From Saprospiraceae bacterium (GTDB taxonomy: Bacteria > Bacteroidota > Bacteroidia > Chitinophagales > Saprospiraceae), in assembly GCA_013360405.1 (NCBI GenBank), contig JABWBR010000074.1, forward strand, positions 1 through 48,718: 48,718 nt of DNA, in the 5' to 3' direction. A model generated the notes under the pieces. That model was not told the DNA's origin. It ran no database searches and saw only the letters and a list, made by a program, of their open reading frames with translations. Shown here one piece after another: positions 7,791 to 14,984 of this stretch. Every line of letters begins with the position of its first letter. Positions within the stretch are counted from its first letter, which is position 1. The translations under genes were made by a program, and so were the position numbers.

Positions 7791-9683
7791 ATGCTAAATC
7801 CGCAAACATTAGAACAAAAATTGCAGCAACGCAAAGACCCCATGCAGCGATTGGCGCTCATCGACCAATTGGCCTGCCACTACGCTTTTACCAACGTGTC
7901 GAGAGCCCGCCAGTTATTGGAAGAAGAACACCGCATCCTGCGGGTGTTCAATTACAGCGATTTCAGGCTCAATTACCACCTCAACCTGGCGACGATTGAA
8001 AACAATCTCTACCATTTTGCGGAAGCAGAAAAAGCATTCCAGAAGGCCATTACGATTCTCGAAGATATAGGCACCGCCAAACAATTGGCGGAGGTGTATA
8101 TCGACTACGCAGGCACGCTGATGAACCTGGAGCGGCTGGACGAGACTACGATGTTCCTGGATAAGGCCGCCAAGTCGCTGCGCAATTTCCCCGACCAGGG
8201 CCTGCAATCGCGCATCACCTGTCGCGAAGGTTTTCTTCAACTGCATTATGCCGATTATCCCAAAGCCATCGAACTGTTGCTGGAGGCCAAGAAGTTGATC
8301 GCTTCGCTCGACAGGCCGCTGGAGCTGAAAGACAATTACTTTCTTACGCTTATTCATAGCGGGTTGGGGAAAATTTACGATCGCAACGACGAATACGACA
8401 AAAGCGTGCAGGCCTACCTGCGCGTGGTCAATATGTGCGAAAACCTGCAGATGCGCACCCGTATCGCCTGGCACTACGTCAACGTCGGTACCGCCTACAT
8501 GGCCCTCAACGACCTGGAAAACGCCGAGTTGTACTTCCGCAAAGCCATCAATACCCGCGACGACGCCAGCCGGCAGGCCCGTGCCGGCGCTTTTGCCAAC
8601 CTCGGTTTCTGCTATTTTTACAACGAACGCTACAAAGAAGCCCTCGAGCATTTCGATAAGGCCGAACGCCTTTACAAAGAAACTTCAGAAGAGGACTATA
8701 CCAACTTTTCTATCCTGGCCTTGTGGCGCGGCCGCCTCTACTCCGAACTCGACCAGCCGGAAGACGCCCTCGAACATTATGCAGAAGCCTACGGCTACGC
8801 CAGCAAGGTGGAAGACCACAAGCAATTGGCCAGTATTTGTAAATATATGGCTTCGTTTTATGCCGAAGAAGGCGATTATAAAAATGCCTACGATTACCAA
8901 CTCCTGCACGATAAGTTTGTAGAGCAGTACAACGAACAACTCGACAAACGGCAGCAGGCCGAGTTGGAGGCCAAATACGAAGCCGCCAAAAAAAGACAGG
9001 AAACCGAATTGCTCCGGTTGGAAGCCACCCGACTGCAACTCAAGGCGCTGCGCGCTCAGATGAACCCCCATTTTATGTACAACGCGCTGAATGCCATCCA
9101 GAATTATATTACCTCAAATGAAGTCAACAGCGCTTCAAAATATCTGGCCAAGTTTGCCAAATTGATGCGCCAGAGTCTCGATTATTCAGAATTGGAAATT
9201 ATTCCGCTCGAACAGGAAATCGCCTTTCTTCAGGATTATTTGTATATAAATGAAAAATTGCGCTTCGAAGACCGCCTGAAATACGAGATCAAGGTGGACG
9301 ACGAAATCGAGGAGGATATCCTGGGCGTGCCCACGATGATCGTGCAGCCCTATGTGGAAAATGCAATCGAACACGGCCTGCGTACCCGCAAAAAAGGCCT
9401 GATTAAAGTGGATTTTTCGATGTTCGACGACGATACGATTCTCTGCGTGGTGGAAGATAACGGCATTGGCCGCGAAAAGGCCCACCAATTGCAAACGCAG
9501 GACTCCAAATATCAAAACCACCGCTCCAGAGGCACCAGTATTACGGAAAAACGCCTGCAAATTCTCCACAATTCAAAAGACAAAGGCGTCTTTGTGAAAA
9601 CCATCGACCTGAAAGACGCCAAAACCGGCGAACCCAAAGGCACCCGCGTGGAGATTATGATTCCTATCGTGGATATCCGGTAG
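7791..9683 (+). CDS. TPR-containing sensor histidine kinase, LytS/YehU type, soluble
   Basis: Residues 1-375 form a long TPR array (for example WHYVNVGTAYMALNDLENAE, FANLGFCYFYNERYKEALEH). A coiled coil follows (about 380-420, QLDKRQQAELEAKYEAAKKR). The His_kinase domain has phospho-acceptor H427 in QMNPHFMYNALNAIQNYI. The ATPase domain has an N-box QPYVENAIEHG and a G-box VVEDNGIGR. I see no signal peptide or transmembrane helix, unlike most Bacteroidota kinases of this family, so it probably senses through protein contacts in the cytoplasm. The usual LytTR response regulator partner is not adjacent. The ATG at 7791 is preferred over the TTG at 7776. A long heptad cluster follows the stop directly. 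Confidence 0.9.
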   Translation: MLNPQTLEQKLQQRKDPMQRLALIDQLACHYAFTNVSRARQLLEEEHRILRVFNYSDFRLNYHLNLATIENNLYHFAEAEKAFQKAITILEDIGTAKQLAEVYIDYAGTLMNLERLDETTMFLDKAAKSLRNFPDQGLQSRITCREGFLQLHYADYPKAIELLLEAKKLIASLDRPLELKDNYFLTLIHSGLGKIYDRNDEYDKSVQAYLRVVNMCENLQMRTRIAWHYVNVGTAYMALNDLENAELYFRKAINTRDDASRQARAGAFANLGFCYFYNERYKEALEHFDKAERLYKETSEEDYTNFSILALWRGRLYSELDQPEDALEHYAEAYGYASKVEDHKQLASICKYMASFYAEEGDYKNAYDYQLLHDKFVEQYNEQLDKRQQAELEAKYEAAKKRQETELLRLEATRLQLKALRAQMNPHFMYNALNAIQNYITSNEVNSASKYLAKFAKLMRQSLDYSELEIIPLEQEIAFLQDYLYINEKLRFEDRLKYEIKVDDEIEEDILGVPTMIVQPYVENAIEHGLRTRKKGLIKVDFSMFDDDTILCVVEDNGIGREKAHQLQTQDSKYQNHRSRGTSITEKRLQILHNSKDKGVFVKTIDLKDAKTGEPKGTRVEIMIPIVDIR

Positions 9684-9785
9684 TAGCAGTTAGCAATCAG
9701 CAGTTAGCAGTTAGTTGCTTGGAACTGACCGCTAATAGCTGATTGCTAACAGCTGATTGCTAATAGCTAACAGCTAACAGCTAAT
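9684..9785. repeat. Longest heptad repeat cluster (locus C)
   Basis: About 100 bases built of 7- and 8-base steps: agcagtt, agcaatc, agcagtt, agcagtt on the left; gctaac, agctgatt, gctaat, agctaac, agctaac on the right. The two halves are roughly reverse complements around ttgcttgg. It begins directly after the stop of the histidine kinase. Confidence 0.8.
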
Positions 9786-9808
9786 CCCACATATTACACT
9801 TTTTCGCT

Positions 9809-9967
9809 ATGGCATCCTTTTTGAATGTAAATGGGAACATACCATTACCATCAAAAAAAGGAAACAACATGCTATCAGAGAAATCGACGTTTTACAAAGA
9901 CATCCGCTTCTGGCTGGTATTGACCTGCCTGGCGGTATTATTGGTTATTGCGATTTTGAAAAGATGA
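9809..9967 (+). CDS. Small single-helix membrane protein, 52 aa
   Basis: The frame ATG 9809 to TGA 9967 encodes a polar N-terminus (MASFLNVNGNIPLPSKKG), a short charged stretch (SEKSTFYKDIR), then FWLVLTCLAVLLVIAILKR: a classic transmembrane helix of about 18 residues capped by KR at the very end. An internal ATG (residue 21, MLSEKST) could be the real start and would leave a 32-residue peptide. It follows the heptad cluster after the histidine kinase. Function unknown. Confidence 0.55.
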   Translation: MASFLNVNGNIPLPSKKGNNMLSEKSTFYKDIRFWLVLTCLAVLLVIAILKR

Positions 9968-9971
9968 GGGG

Positions 9972-10010
9972 TCAGCAGTCGTACAGTCCTACAGTCGCAA
10001 TCACAGTCCC
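9972..10010. repeat. Octad-like repeat (locus J)
   Basis: Repeated cagtcgta, cagtccta, cagtcgca units between two convergent genes (the 52-residue peptide and the TIM-barrel protein). Related in sequence to loci K and L. Confidence 0.55.
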
Positions 10011-11053
10011 AGTATCTTACGGTTCGTGGCCTCATCGGCCTGGCCGCCGGCAAAATCGTCGAAAGCCTTGGCTGTCACGTGGATGATGTGATCCTCGATA
10101 AACGGCGCGCCTTCGCGGGCGCCTTGCTCGGGCGATTTGAGGCAGCATTCCCATTCCAGCACGGCCCAGCCGTCGAAATCGTATTGCGCCAGTTTGCTGA
10201 AAATAGCCGCAAAATCCACCTGCCCGTCGCCCAGCGAGCGGAAACGGCCCGCGCGGTTCACCCAACCTTCGTAGCTGCTGTATACGCCCGCCCTGCCCGA
10301 GGGGTTAAACTCGGCGTCTTTGACGTGGAACATCTTGATAAACTCGTGGTAGATATCGATATACTCCAGGTAATCAAGTTGCTGTAATACAAAGTGGCTG
10401 GGATCGTACAAGATATTCACGCGGGGATGCTCGCCGGTGGCTTCAAAAAACCGCTCGAAGGTGATGCCGTCGTGCAGGTCTTCGCCCGGGTGGATTTCGT
10501 AGCACAGATCCACGCCCACATCGTCGAAGGCGTTGAGGATGGGCGTCCAGCGTACGGCTAATTCTTTAAAAGCCGTTTCAATCAGTCCGGCAGGGCGCTG
10601 GGGCCAGGGATACACAAAGGGCCAGGCCAGGGCGCCCGAAAAGGTAACGTGGCGGTCGATACCCAAGTTGGCCGTGGCCCTGGCCGCCCACAGCAATTGT
10701 TGTACCGCCCAGGCCGTGCGCGTCTTGGGATTGTTGCGGTATTGTTCGGGGGCAAAGGCGTCAAACATCGTATCGTAGGCGGGGTGTACCGCCACGAGCT
10801 GTCCCTGCAAATGGGTGGACAATTCGGTGATCTCCAGTCCGCATTCGGCTATTCGGCCCTTTAAATCGTCGCAATAAGCTTTGCTCTCCGCCGCTTTTTG
10901 CAGGTCGATCAGCCGCGATTCCCAGGTGGGGATTTGCACGCCTTTGTAGCCCAGGTCGGCTACCCAACGGCATATGCTTTCCAATGAATTGTACGGAGGC
11001 TCGTCGCCCATGAATTGCGCCAGGAAGATGGCAGGCCCTTTAATCGTACGCAT
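10001..11053 (-). CDS. Sugar phosphate isomerase/epimerase-like TIM barrel
   Basis: A xylose-isomerase-like (AP endonuclease 2) TIM barrel of 350 residues. Likely metal ligands are visible in order: E in LCYEIHPGED, D and H in ILYDPSHF, H and D in MFHVKDAEF, and the final E in AVLEWECC. The start MRTIKGPAIFLAQFMGDEPP matches how this subgroup begins, so I take the ATG at 11053 over the one 33 bases upstream. In the Bacteroidota this subgroup usually accompanies sugar-derivative or inositol/3-keto-sugar catabolism with oxidoreductases. Here no such partner is adjacent, so the substrate is unknown. It is divergent from nadB. Confidence 0.85.
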   Translation of the reverse strand: MRTIKGPAIFLAQFMGDEPPYNSLESICRWVADLGYKGVQIPTWESRLIDLQKAAESKAYCDDLKGRIAECGLEITELSTHLQGQLVAVHPAYDTMFDAFAPEQYRNNPKTRTAWAVQQLLWAARATANLGIDRHVTFSGALAWPFVYPWPQRPAGLIETAFKELAVRWTPILNAFDDVGVDLCYEIHPGEDLHDGITFERFFEATGEHPRVNILYDPSHFVLQQLDYLEYIDIYHEFIKMFHVKDAEFNPSGRAGVYSSYEGWVNRAGRFRSLGDGQVDFAAIFSKLAQYDFDGWAVLEWECCLKSPEQGAREGAPFIEDHIIHVTAKAFDDFAGGQADEATNRKILGL

Positions 11054-11155
11054 AAATTGATAGATTGTGTGGTTTTTATTACTCAACCCGAAAATTATAT
11101 AATTAAGGCCACAAAATTTATATCCCTCACAACAAATGGCGCTTGTTTTTCTTTC

Positions 11156-11163
11156 TATCTTAG
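11156..11163 (+). promoter_or_regulatory. Candidate -7 box for nadB (TATCTTAG, one mismatch)
   Basis: One mismatch to TAnnTTTG, about 20 bases upstream of the nadB ATG at 11183. Weak on its own, but well placed. Confidence 0.25.
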
Positions 11164-11182
11164 TTTTATAATTAAACTAACC

Positions 11183-12784
11183 ATGCACCAGACCGATATA
11201 CTTATTCTAGGCTCGGGCATCGGCGGACTCAGTACCGCCATTTACGTAGCCCAGCAACGACCCGACCTGAAGATCACCGTACTCACCAAAACCGACGATA
11301 ACGAAAGCAATACCAGGTATGCCCAGGGCGGGGTAGCCGCCGTATGGAACCAGGAAAAGGATTCATTCGACAAGCACATCGAAGATACCCTCGACGCCGG
11401 CGACGACCTCTGCGACCGGCACATCGTAGAAATTGTGGTGAAAGAAGGCCCCGAACGCGTCCAGGAGACCATCGATTGGGGTACGCGTTTCGATAAAAAC
11501 AAAAGCGAATCGTACGACCTGGGTCGCGAGGGCGGCCACTCCGAAAACCGCATCCTCCACTACAAAGACCTCACAGGCTGGGAAATCCAGCGCGCCCTGC
11601 TCGAAAAATCGGCGCAATTGCCCAATATCGAAATCCAGGAACACTATTTTGCGGTAGATATTATCACCCAACACCACCTGGGCTACAACGTAACCCGACT
11701 TACGCCCGACATAGAATGCTACGGCGCCTACGCGCTCAATAAACAGACCAGCGAGATTGAGGCCATCTTGTCGAAAGTGACGGTTATCGCTACTGGCGGC
11801 ACCGGACAGGTATACCGCAATACCACCAACCCTGTGATCGCCACCGGCGACGGCATTGCGATGGCTTACCGGGCCAAAGCCCATGTAGAGAACATGGAAT
11901 TTGTGCAGTTTCACCCTACGGCGCTGTACAACCCCGCCGGTGAAAACCCGGTTTTCCTGGTTTCAGAGGCGGTACGCGGTTTTGGAGGCATCCTGAAAAC
12001 GCGCAAAGGGGAAGAATTTATGCAAAAATACGACCCCCGCAAATCACTTGCGCCCCGCGATATCGTAGCCCGCGCCATCGACAACGAGATGAAGATCTCG
12101 GGCGAAGAGTGCATGTACCTCGATTGCCGCCACCTCGACAAGGAGGCTTTTCTTGCGCATTTTCCCACTATTTACGACAAGTGCATGAGCATAGGCATCG
12201 ACCCCATGAAAGATATGATCCCCGTAGTGCCCGCCTGCCATTATATGTGCGGCGGCATCCGGGTTGACGAGATGGGGCGTTCGTCTATTCAACACCTCTA
12301 TGCCTGCGGCGAATGCACCTGCACCGGTTTGCACGGCGCCAACCGTCTGGCGTCGAACTCTCTGCTCGAAGCCCTGGTGTTTGCCTACCGCATCGGCGAC
12401 GATGTGGTGGCTACTATCGATAAGCAGAGCCACAAACAAGGTATCCCCAAATGGAACGCCAGCGGCACCACCGACCCAAAGGAGATGGTGCTCATCACGC
12501 AAAGCGTAAAAGAACTTAAGGAAATTATGAGCAGCTACGTGGGCATCGTGCGCTCTAATGTGCGTCTCAAACGCGCCATCGACCGCCTCGAATTACTATA
12601 TCGGGAAACCGAAGCGCTCTACAACAGCACTACGCTGTCGCCCCAATTGTGCGAATTGCGCAACCTGATCACTATCGGGTATCTCATTACGCGCTCTGCG
12701 GCTATGCGCCGCGAAAGCCGGGGCCTGCATTTTACTACCGATTACCCCGATAAGCTCAATTTTTTGCAGCAGTCGATTCTTTAG
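11183..12784 (+). CDS. nadB: L-aspartate oxidase
   Basis: This FAD flavoprotein oxidises L-aspartate to iminoaspartate, the first step of de novo NAD synthesis. The 533 residues show the N-terminal FAD-binding ILGSGIGGLSTA (8-18), RYAQGGVAAV, the substrate-loop GREGGHSENRIL (114-125), HPTALY, LVSEAVRGFGG and the FAD-binding C-terminal signature YACGECTCTGLHGANRLASN. The helical C-terminal domain (about 430-533) is present. The start MHQTDILILG is the family start; the frame is open further upstream but that part is not protein-like. nadA and nadC are not in the window. Five perfect heptads begin four bases after the stop. Confidence 0.95.
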   Translation: MHQTDILILGSGIGGLSTAIYVAQQRPDLKITVLTKTDDNESNTRYAQGGVAAVWNQEKDSFDKHIEDTLDAGDDLCDRHIVEIVVKEGPERVQETIDWGTRFDKNKSESYDLGREGGHSENRILHYKDLTGWEIQRALLEKSAQLPNIEIQEHYFAVDIITQHHLGYNVTRLTPDIECYGAYALNKQTSEIEAILSKVTVIATGGTGQVYRNTTNPVIATGDGIAMAYRAKAHVENMEFVQFHPTALYNPAGENPVFLVSEAVRGFGGILKTRKGEEFMQKYDPRKSLAPRDIVARAIDNEMKISGEECMYLDCRHLDKEAFLAHFPTIYDKCMSIGIDPMKDMIPVVPACHYMCGGIRVDEMGRSSIQHLYACGECTCTGLHGANRLASNSLLEALVFAYRIGDDVVATIDKQSHKQGIPKWNASGTTDPKEMVLITQSVKELKEIMSSYVGIVRSNVRLKRAIDRLELLYRETEALYNSTTLSPQLCELRNLITIGYLITRSAAMRRESRGLHFTTDYPDKLNFLQQSIL

Positions 12785-12787
12785 GGG

Positions 12788-12822
12788 TTCTCTGTTCTCT
12801 GTTCTCTGTTCTCTGTTCTCTG
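12788..12822. repeat. Five perfect heptads TTCTCTG (locus D)
   Basis: Five identical copies of ttctctg in tandem. A degenerate reverse-complement arm (ggaac, ggagaac, aggaac, agaactc at about 12872-12896) lies on the other side of the 28-bp palindrome at 12832-12859, so the whole locus has a nested inverted layout. Confidence 0.9.
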
Positions 12823-12831
12823 TTTGGTTAG

Positions 12832-12859
12832 GTAGAGACAAATCATGATTTGTCTCTAC
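12832..12859. repeat. Perfect 28-bp palindrome
   Basis: The left half gtagagacaaatca is exactly reverse complementary to the right half tgatttgtctctac with no spacer. A close relative with the same outer gtagaga/tctctac and the same central catg lies in frame inside the gene at 14985-16784. Confidence 0.9.
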
Positions 12860-12926
12860 TGGCAAAGATAAGGAACGGAGAACAGGAACAGAACTCTAAT
12901 AATTTCTATCTTGCGAAAAAAAAGTC

Positions 12927-13751
12927 ATGAGTTATTATAAAAATAAAACCGTCTTTATCACCGGCGCAAGCCGCGGTATTGGACTGGCCATCGGCCTGCG
13001 ACTTGCCCGCGAAGGCGCCAATATCGCCGTAGTGGGCAAAACTGCCGAGCCTCACCCCAAGTTGCCCGGCACCGTGTATAGCGCCTGCGAAGACATCGAG
13101 CGCTCGGGCGGCAAAGCCTTGCCCCTGATTGCCGACGTGCGCTCGGAAGAACTCATGTTGGCTGCCGTAGACAAAACCGTTGAAACTTTCGGCGGTATAG
13201 ATATCCTGATCAACAACGCCAGCGCGATCAGCCTTACCCCCACTGCACACACCGACATGAAGCGCTACGACCTGATGCATACCATCAACGTGCGCGGCAC
13301 TTTCCTGACTTCCAAGTTGTGCATCCCTCATTTGAAAAAATCGGCCAACCCGCATATTCTGAATATGTCGCCGCCGCTTAGCATGGACCCCAAGTGGTTT
13401 GCCCATCACGTGGCGTATACGATGAGCAAATACGGCATGAGCATGTGCGTGCTGGGCATGTCGGAGGAGTTTCGCCGCGACGGCATCGCCGTCAATGCCC
13501 TGTGGCCCCGCACGGCTATCGCCACCGCTGCCGTACAAAACCTGCTTGGCGGCGACCAGATGGTGAAGCAGTCGCGCTGGCCCGCTATCGTAGGCGATGC
13601 GACTTTCTTTATCCTCCAGCGCAACAGCCGCGAAAACACCGGCCAATTTTATATCGACGAAGAAGTGCTGCAATCCGAAGGTGTGACCGATTTTTCGCAT
13701 TACGCCGTAGATCCTACGCAGCCCCTGGTGCATGATTTTTTCCTGGAGTGA
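12927..13751 (+). CDS. Short-chain dehydrogenase/reductase, HSDL2-like
   Basis: A classical SDR of 274 residues: NAD(P)-binding TGASRGIG (12-19), NNAS (96-99), catalytic serine in LNMSPP (S148), and the YxxxK pair Y164/K168 in YTMSKYG. The long insertion after the first strand ([21 protein letters not shown]) and [16 protein letters not shown] are typical of the hydroxysteroid-dehydrogenase-like 2 subgroup, which acts on lipid or acyl substrates. The precise substrate is not readable from sequence. It stands alone between nadB and the RlpA-like gene. The same helical ATG start is used throughout the subgroup ([15 protein letters not shown]). Confidence 0.9.
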   Translation: MSYYKNKTVFITGASRGIGLAIGLRLAREGANIAVVGKTAEPHPKLPGTVYSACEDIERSGGKALPLIADVRSEELMLAAVDKTVETFGGIDILINNASAISLTPTAHTDMKRYDLMHTINVRGTFLTSKLCIPHLKKSANPHILNMSPPLSMDPKWFAHHVAYTMSKYGMSMCVLGMSEEFRRDGIAVNALWPRTAIATAAVQNLLGGDQMVKQSRWPAIVGDATFFILQRNSRENTGQFYIDEEVLQSEGVTDFSHYAVDPTQPLVHDFFLE

Positions 13752-13752
13752 C

Positions 13753-13773
13753 AAGGCGACTGTACGACTGTAG
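13753..13773. repeat. Short octad repeat (locus K)
   Basis: gcgactgtacgactgtag contains two copies of cgactgta directly after the stop of the SDR gene. Confidence 0.5.
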
Positions 13774-13903
13774 TCCCAAATTCAGCTTGCATCTTGTTGC
13801 ATATTATTGCAAAATGATATACCTTGCCTTAACGAAATTCGCGTTGAATATTTTGCTTCACGGCCTAATAAGCGCCATGAGCATATCTAAAACACAAAAC
13901 AAC

Positions 13904-14668
13904 ATGTGGAAGAAAAATCTTGCCCTATTCGTACTGGCACTAATTGCAACAAGCATGCTTCAGGCGCAGTACACCGAAACCGGTCTGGCCAGCTATTACG
14001 CTGATAAATTGCACGGACGAAAAACCTCCAGCGGTGAGGTTTACGACAAGGAGGCGCTCACCGGCGCTCACGGCAGCCTTCCGGTAGGTTCTATCGTAAG
14101 GGTAACCCGCCTTGACAACGACGAGTCGGTCACTGTGCGCATCAACGACTGCTGCGTGGCCTGCGCAAAAGGCAAGGGCCACGTCATCGACCTGTCGCGC
14201 GCCGCAGCCCAACGCATCGATATGATCCGCGACGGCCACATAAAAGTGATGGTAGAACTGCTTACCCTGGGCGACGGCAAACCCTGCTGCGGCAAATCGG
14301 TACAACCCAAATCGAAAACGCTCCCCAAGGAATTGGACAAACAACTCACCGCCAAAGGCGGCACGGTGACTAAAACCTCATCGGTTACGGTGAACGACGG
14401 CACTTACCGCGCCGAGGTACTCAAGCCTATCAGTAAAGGCTACGGCGTGCAAATCGGCGCCTACGGCGACCTGGTGAACGCCGAACGCCGCATTGATGAA
14501 CTGAAAAAGAAAGGGTTTAATAATCTGCTCATTAATGTGAATAAGAGCAATGCCAAAACGCCCTATCGCGTGGTACTCGGCCCTTTCGATACCCAAACCA
14601 GCGCCGACGGCTATAACAAAAGCCTGATTAAGAAGTACAAAATCAAGGGCTTTGTGATGGAGCTTTGA
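13904..14668 (+). CDS. rlpA: RlpA-like double-psi beta-barrel protein with SPOR domain, cysteine-rich variant
   Basis: Septal-ring lytic transglycosylases of the RlpA family cut peptidoglycan strands lacking stem peptides; SPOR domains bring them to the division site. Here a signal peptide (MWKKNLALF...MLQAQ) precedes the barrel (residues 24-122: [55 protein letters not shown]). The SPOR domain follows at about 178-254 ([25 protein letters not shown]). H56 and D82 of the active site are present. The usual DRGPF after the aspartate is replaced by [11 protein letters not shown], and a second CC pair sits at 128-129, which is unusual. There is no lipobox. The ATG at 13904 gives the only sensible signal peptide. 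Confidence 0.88.
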   Translation: MWKKNLALFVLALIATSMLQAQYTETGLASYYADKLHGRKTSSGEVYDKEALTGAHGSLPVGSIVRVTRLDNDESVTVRINDCCVACAKGKGHVIDLSRAAAQRIDMIRDGHIKVMVELLTLGDGKPCCGKSVQPKSKTLPKELDKQLTAKGGTVTKTSSVTVNDGTYRAEVLKPISKGYGVQIGAYGDLVNAERRIDELKKKGFNNLLINVNKSNAKTPYRVVLGPFDTQTSADGYNKSLIKKYKIKGFVMEL

Positions 14669-14674
14669 TTAGTA

Positions 14675-14731
14675 AACAGTGAACAGTGAACAGATCCCCG
14701 TGCAGTTCACTGTTCACTGTTCTGATTTTTT
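14675..14731 (+). terminator. 17-bp stem hairpin with T tract (locus E)
   Basis: aacagtgaacagtgaac (14675-14691) pairs perfectly with 14705-14721, and gatttttt follows. Read as sequence, the arms are gtgaaca units in tandem, so this is also a member of the heptad family. It probably ends the rlpA transcript. Confidence 0.7.
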
Positions 14732-14984
14732 CGACCAATTTTGAAACAATGTGGATTCTTCTCTTGTATATTAAGTGTAGCTTCGTATTAGGATTATAGT
14801 GAATCCCCCCCCTCACTTGTTCACAGGGCTTCTTAACCAGGCTTTTTACCATTGGTGCCTTCTCTCCGATCATAAAAAAAGCGCAGAACGAATAATGCAT
14901 TTCGGTGTGTTTTCTGATTTTTGAATACTTTCCTGTTGTGGCTTTGGTTGTTCGATCATTTTTTTTTCATAAAAAACTATTGCC
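14732..14984. other. Intergenic stretch with no recognised gene
   Basis: AT-rich leader region of the T9SS protein that follows. It contains C8 and T9 homopolymers. I see no conserved RNA element or convincing -7 box; gtggctttgg near 14939 is the nearest. A minus-strand frame here lacks protein-like composition. Confidence 0.4.

Noticed and set aside
12788-12822. CRISPR-like array from the heptads
   Set aside because: Units are 7 bases with no spacers, and there are no cas genes in the window.
12864-12871. Perfect TATCTTTG on the minus strand
   Set aside because: No minus-strand gene lies downstream before nadB, which is on the other strand. Probably chance, or an antisense start I cannot support.
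14643-14900. 85-residue minus frame in the gap before the MopE-motif gene
   Set aside because: It overlaps the terminator hairpin and has no convincing protein features.
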